Source: Pseudolysinimonas_A sp049651805 (GTDB taxonomy: Bacteria; Actinomycetota; Actinomycetes; Actinomycetales; Microbacteriaceae). Taken from it: 64,000 nucleotides of DNA. Each line of letters opens with the position of its first letter. Position 1 is the stretch's first letter. The position numbers and the translations under genes are program-made. Location of the stretch: NCBI RefSeq assembly GCF_049651805.1, contig NZ_JBASCU010000017.1, forward strand, positions 129,102 to 193,101. The letters are read 5' to 3'. This document shows positions 38,707 to 47,758 of this stretch, piece by piece. Under the pieces are notes generated by a model that saw only the letters and a program-made list of their open reading frames with translations, did no database searches and was not told the DNA's origin.

Positions 38707-39813
38707 ATGCCCCGTACGACACCGCCCTATCGCGCTGACCAGGTGGGGAGCTTCCTGCGCACGGCCGCCATCAAAGAAGCTCGCGCCCGGCACGAAGCAG
38801 GAGAGCTGGATGCGGCTGAGCTGCGCCGCATCGAAGATCAGGAGATCATCGACCTGATCCGCGAACAGGAGAAGGCAGGCCTGCAGCTCGCGACCGACGG
38901 GGAGTTCCGCCGGTCGTGGTGGCACTTCGACTTCATCGGCCTGCTCGAAGGGGTCGAGATCGTCGAAATCGACCACGGCATCCAGTTCCAGGGTGTGCAG
39001 ACCAAGCCGAAGAGCCCGGCGATCGTCGGCAAGATCGGTTTCCCGGCGAACCACCCGTTCCTCGACCACTTCGCCTTCGTCGCGGCGAACACGACGGTCA
39101 CGCCGAAGATGACGATCCCGTCGCCGACGGTGCTGCACTGGCGCGCCGAATCGTCGGGCATCGACTCGGCCTTCTATCCCGACCGTGACGCGATGCTCGA
39201 CGACCTCGCCGCCGCCTACCGTGCCGCTGTGCAGGCGTTCTACGACGCCGGATGCCGCTACCTGCAGTTCGACGACACCACCTGGGCCTACCTGTGCTCT
39301 CAGGCCGAGATCGAGAAGGCCGCCGCTCGCGGGGTCGATGTCGAGGGAATCGCCGACAAGTACGTGAAACTCATCAACGACTCGATCCGCGACAAGCCCG
39401 CCGACATGGTCATCACCACCCACGTCTGTCGCGGCAACTTCAAGTCGACGTGGATCTCCTCGGGCGGCTACGAGCCGGTCGCCGAGCACCTGCTCGCCGG
39501 CTGCGACTACGACGGGTACTTCCTCGAGTACGACACGGAACGCGCGGGAGGGTTCGAGCCGCTGCGCTTCCTGCCCGAGGGCGACAAGATCGTCGTGCTC
39601 GGCCTCATCACCTCCAAGAGCGGCGACCTCGAAGACCCCGACGACGTCAAGAAGCGCATCGCCGAGGCCGGCGAATTCGTCGCCCTCGACCAGCTCGCGC
39701 TGAGCCCGCAATGCGGGTTCGCCTCCACCGAGGAGGGCAACGTGCTCACGGAAGAGCAGCAGTGGGCGAAGATGCGCGAGATCGTTGGGTTGGCCGACGA
39801 GGTCTGGGGCTAG
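38707..39813 (+). CDS. cobalamin-independent methionine synthase C-terminal-domain protein (YxjG/YxjH-like)
   Basis: A 368-residue protein corresponding to the catalytic C-terminal half of MetE. Substrate-contact wording includes ADQVGSFLR, ATDGEFRRSWW and LQFDDTTWAY. Zinc ligands are visible as THVCRGN and SPQCGF. The N-terminal half of MetE that binds folylpolyglutamate is lacking, so it may use another methyl donor or small thiol acceptor, as proposed for YxjG/YxjH-type proteins. I start at ATG 38707, not at an ATG 57 nt upstream that lies within the divergent MOSC gene. Confidence 0.85.
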   Translation: MPRTTPPYRADQVGSFLRTAAIKEARARHEAGELDAAELRRIEDQEIIDLIREQEKAGLQLATDGEFRRSWWHFDFIGLLEGVEIVEIDHGIQFQGVQTKPKSPAIVGKIGFPANHPFLDHFAFVAANTTVTPKMTIPSPTVLHWRAESSGIDSAFYPDRDAMLDDLAAAYRAAVQAFYDAGCRYLQFDDTTWAYLCSQAEIEKAAARGVDVEGIADKYVKLINDSIRDKPADMVITTHVCRGNFKSTWISSGGYEPVAEHLLAGCDYDGYFLEYDTERAGGFEPLRFLPEGDKIVVLGLITSKSGDLEDPDDVKKRIAEAGEFVALDQLALSPQCGFASTEEGNVLTEEQQWAKMREIVGLADEVWG

Positions 39814-39820
39814 CCCTGGC

Positions 39821-40573
39821 TCACGCCGCCCGGAAGCGGTAGGCATACAGCCGGTACGGCAGCCGCAGCATCCCGTCGGCTCCCGCGACCCGCTCGCCGA
39901 GAGCCGCAACGGCATCCAACATCTTTCGGCGGTCGGCCTCGGAGGCCGTGATCACGAAGCCGTGTGTCGCGGCCAGGTCGACGAGTGTCGCCACGTCGAT
40001 CGTCGATATCCACTGGAACTCCCGCATCGCATCGAACTCGAGCGGCTCGGTCACCACCGGTCCGCCCGCTTCCAGCATCAGCTCGTCGGCGCTCTGATGA
40101 CCGAGGATGCCGGCGAGCTCCGCGACCCACGGCTCGCGGGCATCTCGGATGTTCCAGAACAGTCCCAGCACCCCACCCGGCCGCAGGATACGCGCAACTT
40201 CGGTGCTGCCCCGGGGTGGATCTACCCAGTGCCAGGACTGCCCGAACGTCACCGCGTCGAAGGTTGCGTCGTCGAACGGCAGCTGCTCGGCGGTGCCCGT
40301 GACGGTCGTCACCTCCGGGTGCTTCGCCGACAGCACCGCGAGCATTCCCGGGTCGGGATCGACGGCGGTGACCTCACGACCCGGGGCGAGCAGGGCATCA
40401 GTGAGCTTGCCCGTACCGGTGCCGACGTCGGCGATCCTGAGTCCTCCAGAGGCAGGTGCCGTGGCGGGAAGGAACCAGTCGACGGCCTCCGCAGGGTAGC
40501 CCGGGCGCACCCGCTCGTACAGTTCGGCGATACTGCCGAAGTTGCGTGCGCGAGCGGCGGTCCAGGCTGCCAT
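39821..40573 (-). CDS. class I SAM-dependent methyltransferase
   Basis: A 250-residue Rossmann-fold methyltransferase with motif I IADVGTGTGKL, the acidic residue in TAVDPDPGML, and motif IV FDAVTFGQSWHWVD. The QSWHW-x-D wording is typical of methyltransf_11-like ubiquinone/trans-aconitate-type enzymes. Acceptor unknown. Convergent with the MetE-like gene at 7 nt distance. Confidence 0.85.
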   Translation of the reverse strand: MAAWTAARARNFGSIAELYERVRPGYPAEAVDWFLPATAPASGGLRIADVGTGTGKLTDALLAPGREVTAVDPDPGMLAVLSAKHPEVTTVTGTAEQLPFDDATFDAVTFGQSWHWVDPPRGSTEVARILRPGGVLGLFWNIRDAREPWVAELAGILGHQSADELMLEAGGPVVTEPLEFDAMREFQWISTIDVATLVDLAATHGFVITASEADRRKMLDAVAALGERVAGADGMLRLPYRLYAYRFRAA

Positions 40574-40636
40574 GCGACAAGCATCCGCCGCGAACCTCAG
40601 AAGTCGCAGGGTATGGCCCCGGGTGCTAGCTAACGC

Positions 40637-42181
40637 TCAGCGCTTGCGCTTCTCGCGCACGCGCATATTGACGACGATCGGGGTTCCCTCGAAGCCGTAC
40701 ACCTCGCGAAGGCGGCGCTGGATGAAGCGGCGATAGCCCGGGTCGAGGAAGCCCGTCGTGAACAGCACGAACGTCGGCGGGCGAGTCGCGGCTTGGGTGC
40801 CGAACAGGATGCGCGGCTGCTTGCCGCCACGAACCGGGTGCGGGTGCTCGGCCGTGAGTTCGGCCAGCAGTGCGTTGAACTTGCCGGTCGGGATGCGCAT
40901 GTCCCACGAGTTCAGCGCCGTCTCGAGCGCCGGCACCAGCTTCTCGAGGTGACGCCCGGTGCGGGCCGAGATGTTGACCCGCGGCGCCCAGGCGACATGC
41001 GCGAGGTCTTGCTCGATCTCGCGCTCCAGATACCGGCGGCGCTCGTCGTCGAGCAGGTCCCACTTGTTGAACGCGAGCACGAGCGCGCGCCCCGACTCGA
41101 GCACGAGTTCGACGATGCGCAGGTCCTGCGTCGAGACCGGTTCGGTGACGTCGAGGACGACGACGGCGATCTCGGCCTTCTCAAGGGCCGCCGTGGTGCG
41201 CAGCGACGCGTAGAAGTCGGCGCCGTGTTGGAGGTGCACCCGCTTGCGGATGCCGGCGGTGTCGACGAAGGTCCAGATCTTTCCCGCGAGTTCGATGTTC
41301 TCGTCGACGGGATCGCGGGTGGTGCCTGCCGTCGGGTCGACGACGACCCGCTCCTCGCCGGCTGCCTTGTTGAGCAACGAACTCTTGCCGACGTTCGGGC
41401 GGCCGAGGATCGCGACCCGACGCGGGCCGCCGATCTCCTGCTTGGCGACCGCCGACACGGCGGGCAGCAGCTTCATGACCTCGTCGAGCACGTCGGCGAC
41501 ACCGCGACCATGGATCGCCGAGACGGGCCACGGCTCGCCGAGCCCGAGGCTCCACAATTCGGCCGCCAGCGTGTCCTTCACCGCGTCGTCGGACTTGTTG
41601 GCGACGAGAATCACCGGGCGCTTCGAGGCGCGCAGCATCCGCACGACGTGCTCGTCGGTCGCCGTGGCGCCGACGTTGATGTCGACGACGAACAGCACCG
41701 CGTCGGCGAGATCGACCGCGACCTCGGCCTGGGCCGCGACGGAGGCGTTGATGCCCTTCGCGTCGGGCTCCCAGCCACCGGTGTCGACGACGGTGAAGCG
41801 CCGACCCGCCCACTCCGACTTGTACGCGACCCGGTCGCGCGTGACGCCCGGCACGTCTTCGACCACCGCTTCGCGGCGACCGAGGATGCGGTTGACGAGC
41901 GCCGACTTGCCGACGTTGGGCCGGCCGACGATCGCGAGCACCGGCAGAGCCGGCAGGTAGACGATGCCGTCGACGCCCTCCGTGGCCGCCTCGAGTAGCT
42001 CGAGGTCGTCGTCTTCGAGTTCGTAGTCGAGCAGGCCGGCACGAAGCGACGCCGCGCGCTGCTCGGCGACATCCTCGTCGAGGTCGCCGAGCCGGGTCAC
42101 CAGTTCGGGGTCGAGCTCGGCCTCGAAATCTGCCTCTTCAGCGCCAGCGTCGGGGTCGCCCGGGGTGGTCGTATCGGTCAT
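40637..42181 (-). CDS. der: ribosome biogenesis GTPase Der
   Basis: A 514-residue protein with two tandem Era-like GTPase domains and a C-terminal KH-like domain. The first P-loop is GRPNVGKS (86-93), followed by PGVTRDR and the NKSDD base-recognition motif. The second P-loop is GRPNVGKSS with AGTTRDPVD and NKWDL. An acidic N-terminal extension of about 75 residues is typical for actinobacterial Der. It acts in 50S subunit assembly. Start overlaps the cmk stop (ATGA). Confidence 0.97.
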   Translation of the reverse strand: MTDTTTPGDPDAGAEEADFEAELDPELVTRLGDLDEDVAEQRAASLRAGLLDYELEDDDLELLEAATEGVDGIVYLPALPVLAIVGRPNVGKSALVNRILGRREAVVEDVPGVTRDRVAYKSEWAGRRFTVVDTGGWEPDAKGINASVAAQAEVAVDLADAVLFVVDINVGATATDEHVVRMLRASKRPVILVANKSDDAVKDTLAAELWSLGLGEPWPVSAIHGRGVADVLDEVMKLLPAVSAVAKQEIGGPRRVAILGRPNVGKSSLLNKAAGEERVVVDPTAGTTRDPVDENIELAGKIWTFVDTAGIRKRVHLQHGADFYASLRTTAALEKAEIAVVVLDVTEPVSTQDLRIVELVLESGRALVLAFNKWDLLDDERRRYLEREIEQDLAHVAWAPRVNISARTGRHLEKLVPALETALNSWDMRIPTGKFNALLAELTAEHPHPVRGGKQPRILFGTQAATRPPTFVLFTTGFLDPGYRRFIQRRLREVYGFEGTPIVVNMRVREKRKR

Positions 42182-42837
42182 CGTGCTGCCTCCACCAGGT
42201 CGAGCACGGCCGTGACGGTCTGCTCGAAGTCCAGGTTGGTCGAATCCAGGGTCGTGACGCCGTCTGCCGCCGACAAGAAGTCGACGACGGCGGCATCCTT
42301 GCGGTCACGGTCGCGCAGCTGCGTCGCGGTGCTCGCGTGTTCGGGGGTGAGTTCGCGCGACCGTCGGGCGATGCGCACGTCTTCGTCGGCGGTCAGCAGG
42401 ATGCGCACCTCGGCATCCGGGGCGACGACGGTCGTGATGTCGCGACCCTCGACCACGATGCCGGCTTCGCGGCTCGCCGCGATCATCGCGCGGAACATCT
42501 CGGTGAGCCGCACGCGCACCTCGGGGATCCGCGCGACGTCGCTGACGACGGCGGTGATGCGCGGCTCGCGGATCGCGGAGGTCACGTCGGTCGCACCGAC
42601 CGTCACGATCGTGTCACCGGGGGTGGGAATCGTCGCGTACTCGAGTTCGTCGACCAACCGGATCACCGCATCCCGGTCATCGATGTCGACGCCGCGTTCG
42701 AGCGCGAGCCAGGTGAGGGCGCGGTAGGCGGCGCCGGTGTCGAGAAAATCGAAACCGAGCCGGGATGCCGCCGCGCGACTCACGCTCGATTTGCCGCTTC
42801 CGGCCGGGCCGTCGACCGCCACCACGACCCCGGTCAT
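42178..42837 (-). CDS. cmk: cytidylate kinase
   Basis: A 219-residue nucleoside monophosphate kinase with P-loop GPAGSGKS (10-17), the LDTGAAYRALTW CMP-binding stretch, EGRDITTVVAPDAEVR and the lid RRSRELT. It phosphorylates CMP and dCMP. The tyrA-cmk-der order with 4-nt overlaps is conserved in this group. Confidence 0.96.
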   Translation of the reverse strand: MTGVVVAVDGPAGSGKSSVSRAAASRLGFDFLDTGAAYRALTWLALERGVDIDDRDAVIRLVDELEYATIPTPGDTIVTVGATDVTSAIREPRITAVVSDVARIPEVRVRLTEMFRAMIAASREAGIVVEGRDITTVVAPDAEVRILLTADEDVRIARRSRELTPEHASTATQLRDRDRKDAAVVDFLSAADGVTTLDSTNLDFEQTVTAVLDLVEAAR

Positions 42838-43943
42838 GACGGTCCCCCGGGTTCACGCCCGCCGGGGGCGAGTTCCCAGCCGCGTTGTTCGAGTGCCTCG
42901 GCGAGACGTGCCGCCGCTTCGGGCACGACGGCGATCTCAGCGAAGCCGATCTGTGCACCCGGGGAGTGTTCGAGGCGGAGGTCTTCCATGTTGACCCCCT
43001 CCTCGCCGATCTCGGTGAGCAGCCGGGCGAGTTCGCCGGGCGCGTCGGCGACCTGCACCACGAGGGTCTCGTAACGCGCGTCACTGCCGTGCTTGCCGGG
43101 AATGCGGGCGACGCCCTGGTTGCCGCGGGTGAGCATCGCCGCGAGTCGCGTCGGTGCGCCCGGAGCGTCGGGGTCGTCGAGCGCCGCGACGACGCCGTCG
43201 AGGTCGTCACGGAAGGCGCGCAACACCTCGGCGACGGGTGCGGCGTTCGCTCCGAGAATCTGAATCCAGAGTTCCGGGTCGCTGGCGGCGATGCGGGTCG
43301 TGTCGCGCAGCCCCTGCCCGGCGAGGGCGGCAACCGCGGCGGTGCCGCCGAGCAGCCGTGCCGCGAGCAACGACGCCACCACCTGAGGCACGTGGGAGAC
43401 GAGAGCGACGCCGCGGTCATGCTCGTCGGGGCTCAGTCGGATCGGCGTCGAGCCGAGGTCGAGGGCGAGACTCTCGAGCACGCGTTCCTGTGCGGGTGTC
43501 GTCAGCACGTGCGGCGCGATCACCCAGGGCCGACCGAGGAAGATGTCGGCGCGCGCGGCCATCGCTCCCCCGCGCTCGCGCCCCGCCATCGGATGCGAGC
43601 CGAGGTAGCGCGAGGTGTCGGCGCCACGGGTTTCGAGATCGGCGAGAATGCCCGACTTGACGCTCGCGACATCCGTGACGAGAGCCGCCGGGTTGGCCGC
43701 GAGTTCGGCAGCCACGAGTTCCGCCGTCGAGTCGGGCGACACCGCGACGATCACGAGAGTCGGCTCGTCGCCCGGCACGGCCTCGCGACCCGCGCCGTAG
43801 TCGATCGCGAGCCGCAGAGCCGCAGGCGACCGATTCGACAGAATCACGTCGACACCGAGGTGCCGCAGGGCGAGGCCGATGCTCGTACCGAGAAGCCCGG
43901 TGCCGACGACGCGCACAGAGCCTGCGAGGCGTGCAGCGTTCAT
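42834..43943 (-). CDS. tyrA: prephenate dehydrogenase with ACT-like domain
   Basis: A 369-residue enzyme: NAD-binding GTGLLGTSIGLALRHLG (14-30), the LVTDVASVKSGI and GSHPMAGRERGG stretches of TyrA, and a C-terminal ACT-like region (VQVADAPGELARLLTEIGEEGVN, quoted in part as DAPGELARLLTEIGEEG) for feedback control by tyrosine. It converts prephenate to 4-hydroxyphenylpyruvate. I start at ATG 43943; an upstream TTG at 43952 would overlap the rluB stop. Confidence 0.92.
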   Translation of the reverse strand: MNAARLAGSVRVVGTGLLGTSIGLALRHLGVDVILSNRSPAALRLAIDYGAGREAVPGDEPTLVIVAVSPDSTAELVAAELAANPAALVTDVASVKSGILADLETRGADTSRYLGSHPMAGRERGGAMAARADIFLGRPWVIAPHVLTTPAQERVLESLALDLGSTPIRLSPDEHDRGVALVSHVPQVVASLLAARLLGGTAAVAALAGQGLRDTTRIAASDPELWIQILGANAAPVAEVLRAFRDDLDGVVAALDDPDAPGAPTRLAAMLTRGNQGVARIPGKHGSDARYETLVVQVADAPGELARLLTEIGEEGVNMEDLRLEHSPGAQIGFAEIAVVPEAAARLAEALEQRGWELAPGGREPGGPS

Positions 43944-43948
43944 CGGAA

Positions 43949-44725
43949 TCAATCCAGGGTGTCGGAGGACGGAGAGGGGTGGGGCTCACGCGCGAGAGTC
44001 AGCAGCTGCCCGAGTTCCAGCTTACCGAGGTCACGGCTCTGTCCCGACCCGAGAGTGCCCAGATGCAAGGGGCCGAACTGGCGGCGCACCAGGTCCAGCA
44101 CCGGGTGACCCACGGCATCCAGCATGCGGCGCACGATGCGGTTGCGCCCGGAGTGCAGCGTGATCTCGACGATGCTGCGGTCTGTCGATGGTTCCCCGAT
44201 GAGACGCGCCTTGTCGGCGCGGATCGGGCCGTCTTCCAGGTCGAAACCCTCGCGCAGCTTCTTGAGAGCGGCCGGGTAGACGACGCCCTGCACGGTGGCG
44301 ATGTAGGTCTTCTCGACGCCGAACGACGGATGCGCGAGCACCTGGGCGAGATCACCGTCGTTGGTGAGGATGAGCAGGCCGCTCGTGTCGGCGTCGAGTC
44401 GGCCGACGTTGAACAGCCGCTCCTCGTACGCCGCGGTGAACTCCCGCAGGTCGCGCTGCCCGCGGTCGTCGGCCATCGACGACACCACCCCGACCGGCTT
44501 GTTGAGCATGACGTAGCGCTTCGAGACATCCAATTGCACCGCCTGGCCGTCGACGGCGACGAGATCCACGGCGGGGTCGACTCGCGATCCGAGTTCGGTG
44601 ACGACGGAGCCGTTCACCGACACGCGGCCCTCGACGATGTACTGCTCGCAGACGCGGCGGGATGCCACCCCGGCCGCGGCAAGCACCTTGTGCAGCCGCT
44701 CGCCATCGCTACGTTCGGGTGTCAT
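43949..44725 (-). CDS. rluB: 23S rRNA pseudouridine synthase RluB-type
   Basis: A 258-residue protein with an N-terminal S4 RNA-binding domain (about residues 8-60) and the RsuA/RluB catalytic core, including VGRLDADTSGLLILT with catalytic D111, LNKPVG, and GRNRIVRRML. It isomerises a uridine in 23S rRNA. The start at 44725 overlaps the scpB stop by ATGA, which decided against the longer open frame. Confidence 0.92.
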   Translation of the reverse strand: MTPERSDGERLHKVLAAAGVASRRVCEQYIVEGRVSVNGSVVTELGSRVDPAVDLVAVDGQAVQLDVSKRYVMLNKPVGVVSSMADDRGQRDLREFTAAYEERLFNVGRLDADTSGLLILTNDGDLAQVLAHPSFGVEKTYIATVQGVVYPAALKKLREGFDLEDGPIRADKARLIGEPSTDRSIVEITLHSGRNRIVRRMLDAVGHPVLDLVRRQFGPLHLGTLGSGQSRDLGKLELGQLLTLAREPHPSPSSDTLD

Positions 44726-45336
44726 ATGAGGCCGTCGAAACCGTCGCGACCGTCGGCCAGCAACGGCGAGATCGGCGGCAGCTCGTCGAGCGAGTTGATG
44801 CCGAGCGAGGTAAGCAGCAGCGGCGTGGTCTCGTAGTGGATCGCGCCCGTCTCGCTGTCGGTGTACGCCTCCTGGATGAGGCCGCGCCCGAGCAGGGTGC
44901 GCACCACCGAGTCGACGTTGACGGCGCGGATCGCGGCGACCGAACCCCGACTGATCGGCTGCTTGTAGGCGATCACCGCGAGCGTCTCGAGTGCCGCCTG
45001 CGACAGCTTGGTGGGGTTCTGGGTGAGCACGAACTCTTTGACGATGTCGTCGAAGGCCTCGCGCACGTAGATGCGCCAACCGCCCCCGACCTCGCGCAAC
45101 TCGAAGCCGCGCACCGGGCCGTCGCCCTCGCCGTCGTAGTCGGCGACGAGCCGTTCGATCGACTGGCGCACCGCCGCCATCGGCGAGCCGAGCGCCGTCG
45201 CGAGGCTCACCAGCGGCAGGGGTTCGTCGGCGACCATCAGGATCGCTTCGAGCGCGCGTTCCAGGTCGACGGCGGGTCTCGATCCACGCTCGGCTTCGTC
45301 GAGCGCACTCGACCCACTACTGGACATCTCAGGCAT
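44722..45336 (-). CDS. scpB: segregation and condensation protein B
   Basis: A 204-residue ScpB with tandem winged-helix domains; the LSQAALETLAVIAYKQPISR stretch (20 residues) is the family hallmark. With ScpA it bridges the SMC ATPase heads in chromosome condensation. The ATG at 45336 lies inside the scpA end (8-nt overlap); an in-frame ATG at 45327 is an alternative. The frame upstream of this inside scpA is a shadow. Confidence 0.94.
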   Translation of the reverse strand: MPEMSSSGSSALDEAERGSRPAVDLERALEAILMVADEPLPLVSLATALGSPMAAVRQSIERLVADYDGEGDGPVRGFELREVGGGWRIYVREAFDDIVKEFVLTQNPTKLSQAALETLAVIAYKQPISRGSVAAIRAVNVDSVVRTLLGRGLIQEAYTDSETGAIHYETTPLLLTSLGINSLDELPPISPLLADGRDGFDGLI

Positions 45337-46162
45337 CGTAATCGGACCCCAGGCTCGCAAGGCTGTCATCGGTCCAATGTTGGGCCGACCAGGTGAGGGT
45401 GAGTTCGCCGAGCGGTTCGATCTGCTCGAACGAGATGGCGGAGTGGCGGTAGAGCTCGAGCACCGCCAAGAAGCGCGCGACGATGACGCCGCGCTGGTCG
45501 GCACCCGCGATGAGCTGCCGGAAGGTGACCGGCCCGCCGCCGCGCAGCATGGCGACGACGTGGGCGGCCTGCTCCCGGATGCTCACCAGCGGCGCGTGCA
45601 GGTGGTCGAGTCCGACGGTCGGGATCTCGCGCGGCGCGAAGGCGAGGGCGGCAAGGGCGGCGAAGTCGCCGAGGCTCAGGGTCCACACCAGATCCGGGGT
45701 CTGCCGGCGGTACTTCTCTTCGAGGCGCACGGAGCGCACGTGGCGAGTGGACTCCCCCTCGATCCCCGTGGCGAACCAGGCTGCCGCTTCCTTGAACGCC
45801 CGGTACTGCAACAGGCGGGCAAACAGCAGGTCGCGGGCTTCGAGCAGGGCGACGTCTTCGGCATCCACCAGCTCGCCCTGAGGCAGCAGGCCCGCCACCT
45901 TCAGGTCGAGCAGCGTCGCCGCGACCAGCAGGAACTCGCTCGCCTGATCCAGTTCGTCTTCGGTGTCGAGGCCCCGCAGATACGAGATGAACTCGTCGGT
46001 GACCGTGCTCAACGCGATCTCGGTGATGTCGAGTTCGTGCTTGGCGATCAGCGACAGCAACAGGTCGAAAGGCCCTTCGAAGTTCGAGAGGGTCAGCCGG
46101 AAGCCGGCCGGTGCGTCGGGCGCTTCGGCGGCCTCATCCACCGTCACGGAAGCGTCCTGCAT
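45329..46162 (-). CDS. scpA: segregation and condensation protein A
   Basis: A 277-residue kleisin subunit of the SMC complex, with the N-terminal LSNFEGPFDLLLSLIAKHEL signature (20 residues), the central acidic-helical linker and a C-terminal winged helix. It is coupled to scpB. The parA gene lies upstream on the same strand, separated by a small zinc-ribbon gene on the opposite strand. Confidence 0.95.
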   Translation of the reverse strand: MQDASVTVDEAAEAPDAPAGFRLTLSNFEGPFDLLLSLIAKHELDITEIALSTVTDEFISYLRGLDTEDELDQASEFLLVAATLLDLKVAGLLPQGELVDAEDVALLEARDLLFARLLQYRAFKEAAAWFATGIEGESTRHVRSVRLEEKYRRQTPDLVWTLSLGDFAALAALAFAPREIPTVGLDHLHAPLVSIREQAAHVVAMLRGGGPVTFRQLIAGADQRGVIVARFLAVLELYRHSAISFEQIEPLGELTLTWSAQHWTDDSLASLGSDYDA

Positions 46163-46220
46163 GAAACGCGAGCTTAGTTGCCAGAGCTAGGGTCGATTGC
46201 GGGAAGGAACCCAGCTCCAG

Positions 46221-46760
46221 ATGCCTCACCGTGCCAACGGCTCCTACGTTTCCAACAGCGACGCGCTCACCACGTGGACGCCGATCGCCCGCAATGCCCT
46301 CCTTGAGACGGCGCACACCTACCACGCCGTCCTCACCGACGAGCAGCTTGCCGCGCGGGTGCAGCAGCAGTCGGGAATCGCGCACGACCAGCCCGCGATC
46401 ACCTGGATGGACAAGTTGCTCGGCCGGGTCTCGGCCGAGGCGCTGCGCCGAGGCGAGCCACCACTCGCTTCGCTGTGTCTGGGCGACACCGACGATCGGG
46501 TGAAAGCCGAGCGGCGGCTGGAGTGCTACCGCGCCTACGCCGACGACCTGCCGGCCGACGGCGGCGTCGCCGAGGTTCACCGTCGAGTGGTCGCGCGGCC
46601 CACCACCCCGCGCCGCGACCCGCGGCAGCGCGCCACCGCGACCCCGCGCGCTCGGGCGACACCCGTGCCAAGCCTGCGGGAGGTCACCTGCCCGAGCTGC
46701 TGGATGATCGTCGCCGCCCGGCCGACCTGTTCGAGCTGCGGCACCTCGCTCGAGGCCTGA
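46221..46760 (+). CDS. hypothetical protein with C-terminal zinc ribbon
   Basis: A 179-residue protein. The N-terminal 90 residues are helical (WTPIARNALLETAHTYHAVL, ITWMDKLLGRVS), a basic disordered linker follows, and the end is a four-cysteine ribbon CPSC-x13-CSSC. The wording resembles short actinobacterial DNA-associated proteins annotated only as hypothetical. GAAGGA at 46203 is 12 nt from the ATG; an in-frame GTG at 46197 is possible. It is the only plus-strand gene in the parA-scpA interval. Confidence 0.65.
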   Translation: MPHRANGSYVSNSDALTTWTPIARNALLETAHTYHAVLTDEQLAARVQQQSGIAHDQPAITWMDKLLGRVSAEALRRGEPPLASLCLGDTDDRVKAERRLECYRAYADDLPADGGVAEVHRRVVARPTTPRRDPRQRATATPRARATPVPSLREVTCPSCWMIVAARPTCSSCGTSLEA

Positions 46761-46779
46761 CACCGGCGACTGCCTCGGG

Positions 46780-47667
46780 TTAGGCGACGGCTCCGCGAGC
46801 GATGAGTTCGCGGGCGAGTTGCCGGTGCGCCTCGGTGACGGCGTGCTCGGGGGCGAACATCGTGACCGGCTCCGCGGCGACCGAGGCGTCGGGCAGCTTG
46901 ACGCTGCGACCGATGACGGTCTCGAGCACCTGGGGCCCGAAGGCTTCGACGACGCGCTGAAGCACCTCGCGGGAATGCAAGGTGCGAGCGTCGTACATCG
47001 TCGCGAGGATGCCGTCGAGCTGGATGGCCGGGTTGAGCCGATCGCGCACCTTCTCGATCGTCTCGACCAGCAGCGCGACGCCGCGCAGCGCGAAGTACTC
47101 GCACTCCAGCGGGATCAGCACCCCGTGTGCCGCGGTGAGCGCGTTGATGGTGAGCAGACCGAGCGACGGCTGACAGTCGATGAGGATGACGTCGTACTTG
47201 TCCGACACCTGACGCAGTACCCGCGCGAGGATCTGTTCGCGGGCGACCTCATTGACGAGGTGAACTTCGGCGGCCGAGAGATCGATGTTGGCCGGGATGA
47301 CGTCGAGCCCCGGGGTCGACGTTGAAACGATCGTGTCGACGACGGCGGTACTCGAACCCAGCAGCAGGTCGTAGATCGTCGGGACGTCGTGCGTCGGAAC
47401 GCCGAGGCCGGCGCTCAGCGCCCCCTGCGGGTCGAAGTCAACGGCCAGCACGCGGCGGCCGTACTCCGCGAGCGTCGCACCGAGGTTGATCGACGTGGTC
47501 GTCTTGCCGACCCCGCCCTTCTGGTTGCACAAGGCGATGATGCGCGCCGGACCGTGCCGCTTGAGCGCCGCGGGCTCGGGGAAGAAGCTCGCCGGGCGCC
47601 CCGTGGGTCCGAGCTCGGGGGCTTCCAGCCCCGGCAGCTCGGTCACATCCTGTCGATGCCCCGCCAT
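46780..47667 (-). CDS. parA: ParA-family chromosome partitioning ATPase
   Basis: A 295-residue deviant Walker ATPase: KGGVGKTT (50-57), DFDPQGALSAGLG, and DCQPSLGLLTINAL. It is the second, scpAB-linked ParA/Soj-type protein found in actinobacteria, away from the oriC parAB pair. No parB is adjacent. It lies 92 nt downstream of xerD. Confidence 0.9.
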   Translation of the reverse strand: MAGHRQDVTELPGLEAPELGPTGRPASFFPEPAALKRHGPARIIALCNQKGGVGKTTTSINLGATLAEYGRRVLAVDFDPQGALSAGLGVPTHDVPTIYDLLLGSSTAVVDTIVSTSTPGLDVIPANIDLSAAEVHLVNEVAREQILARVLRQVSDKYDVILIDCQPSLGLLTINALTAAHGVLIPLECEYFALRGVALLVETIEKVRDRLNPAIQLDGILATMYDARTLHSREVLQRVVEAFGPQVLETVIGRSVKLPDASVAAEPVTMFAPEHAVTEAHRQLARELIARGAVA

Positions 47668-47758
47668 GGCCCGAGTGTATGTCGGGCTTCCCGCGGCCCC
47701 CGGATGAACGCGCCCGGCCGCGTCAGGTTCGGCTCCAGCTCAAGTTGAACTTGAAACT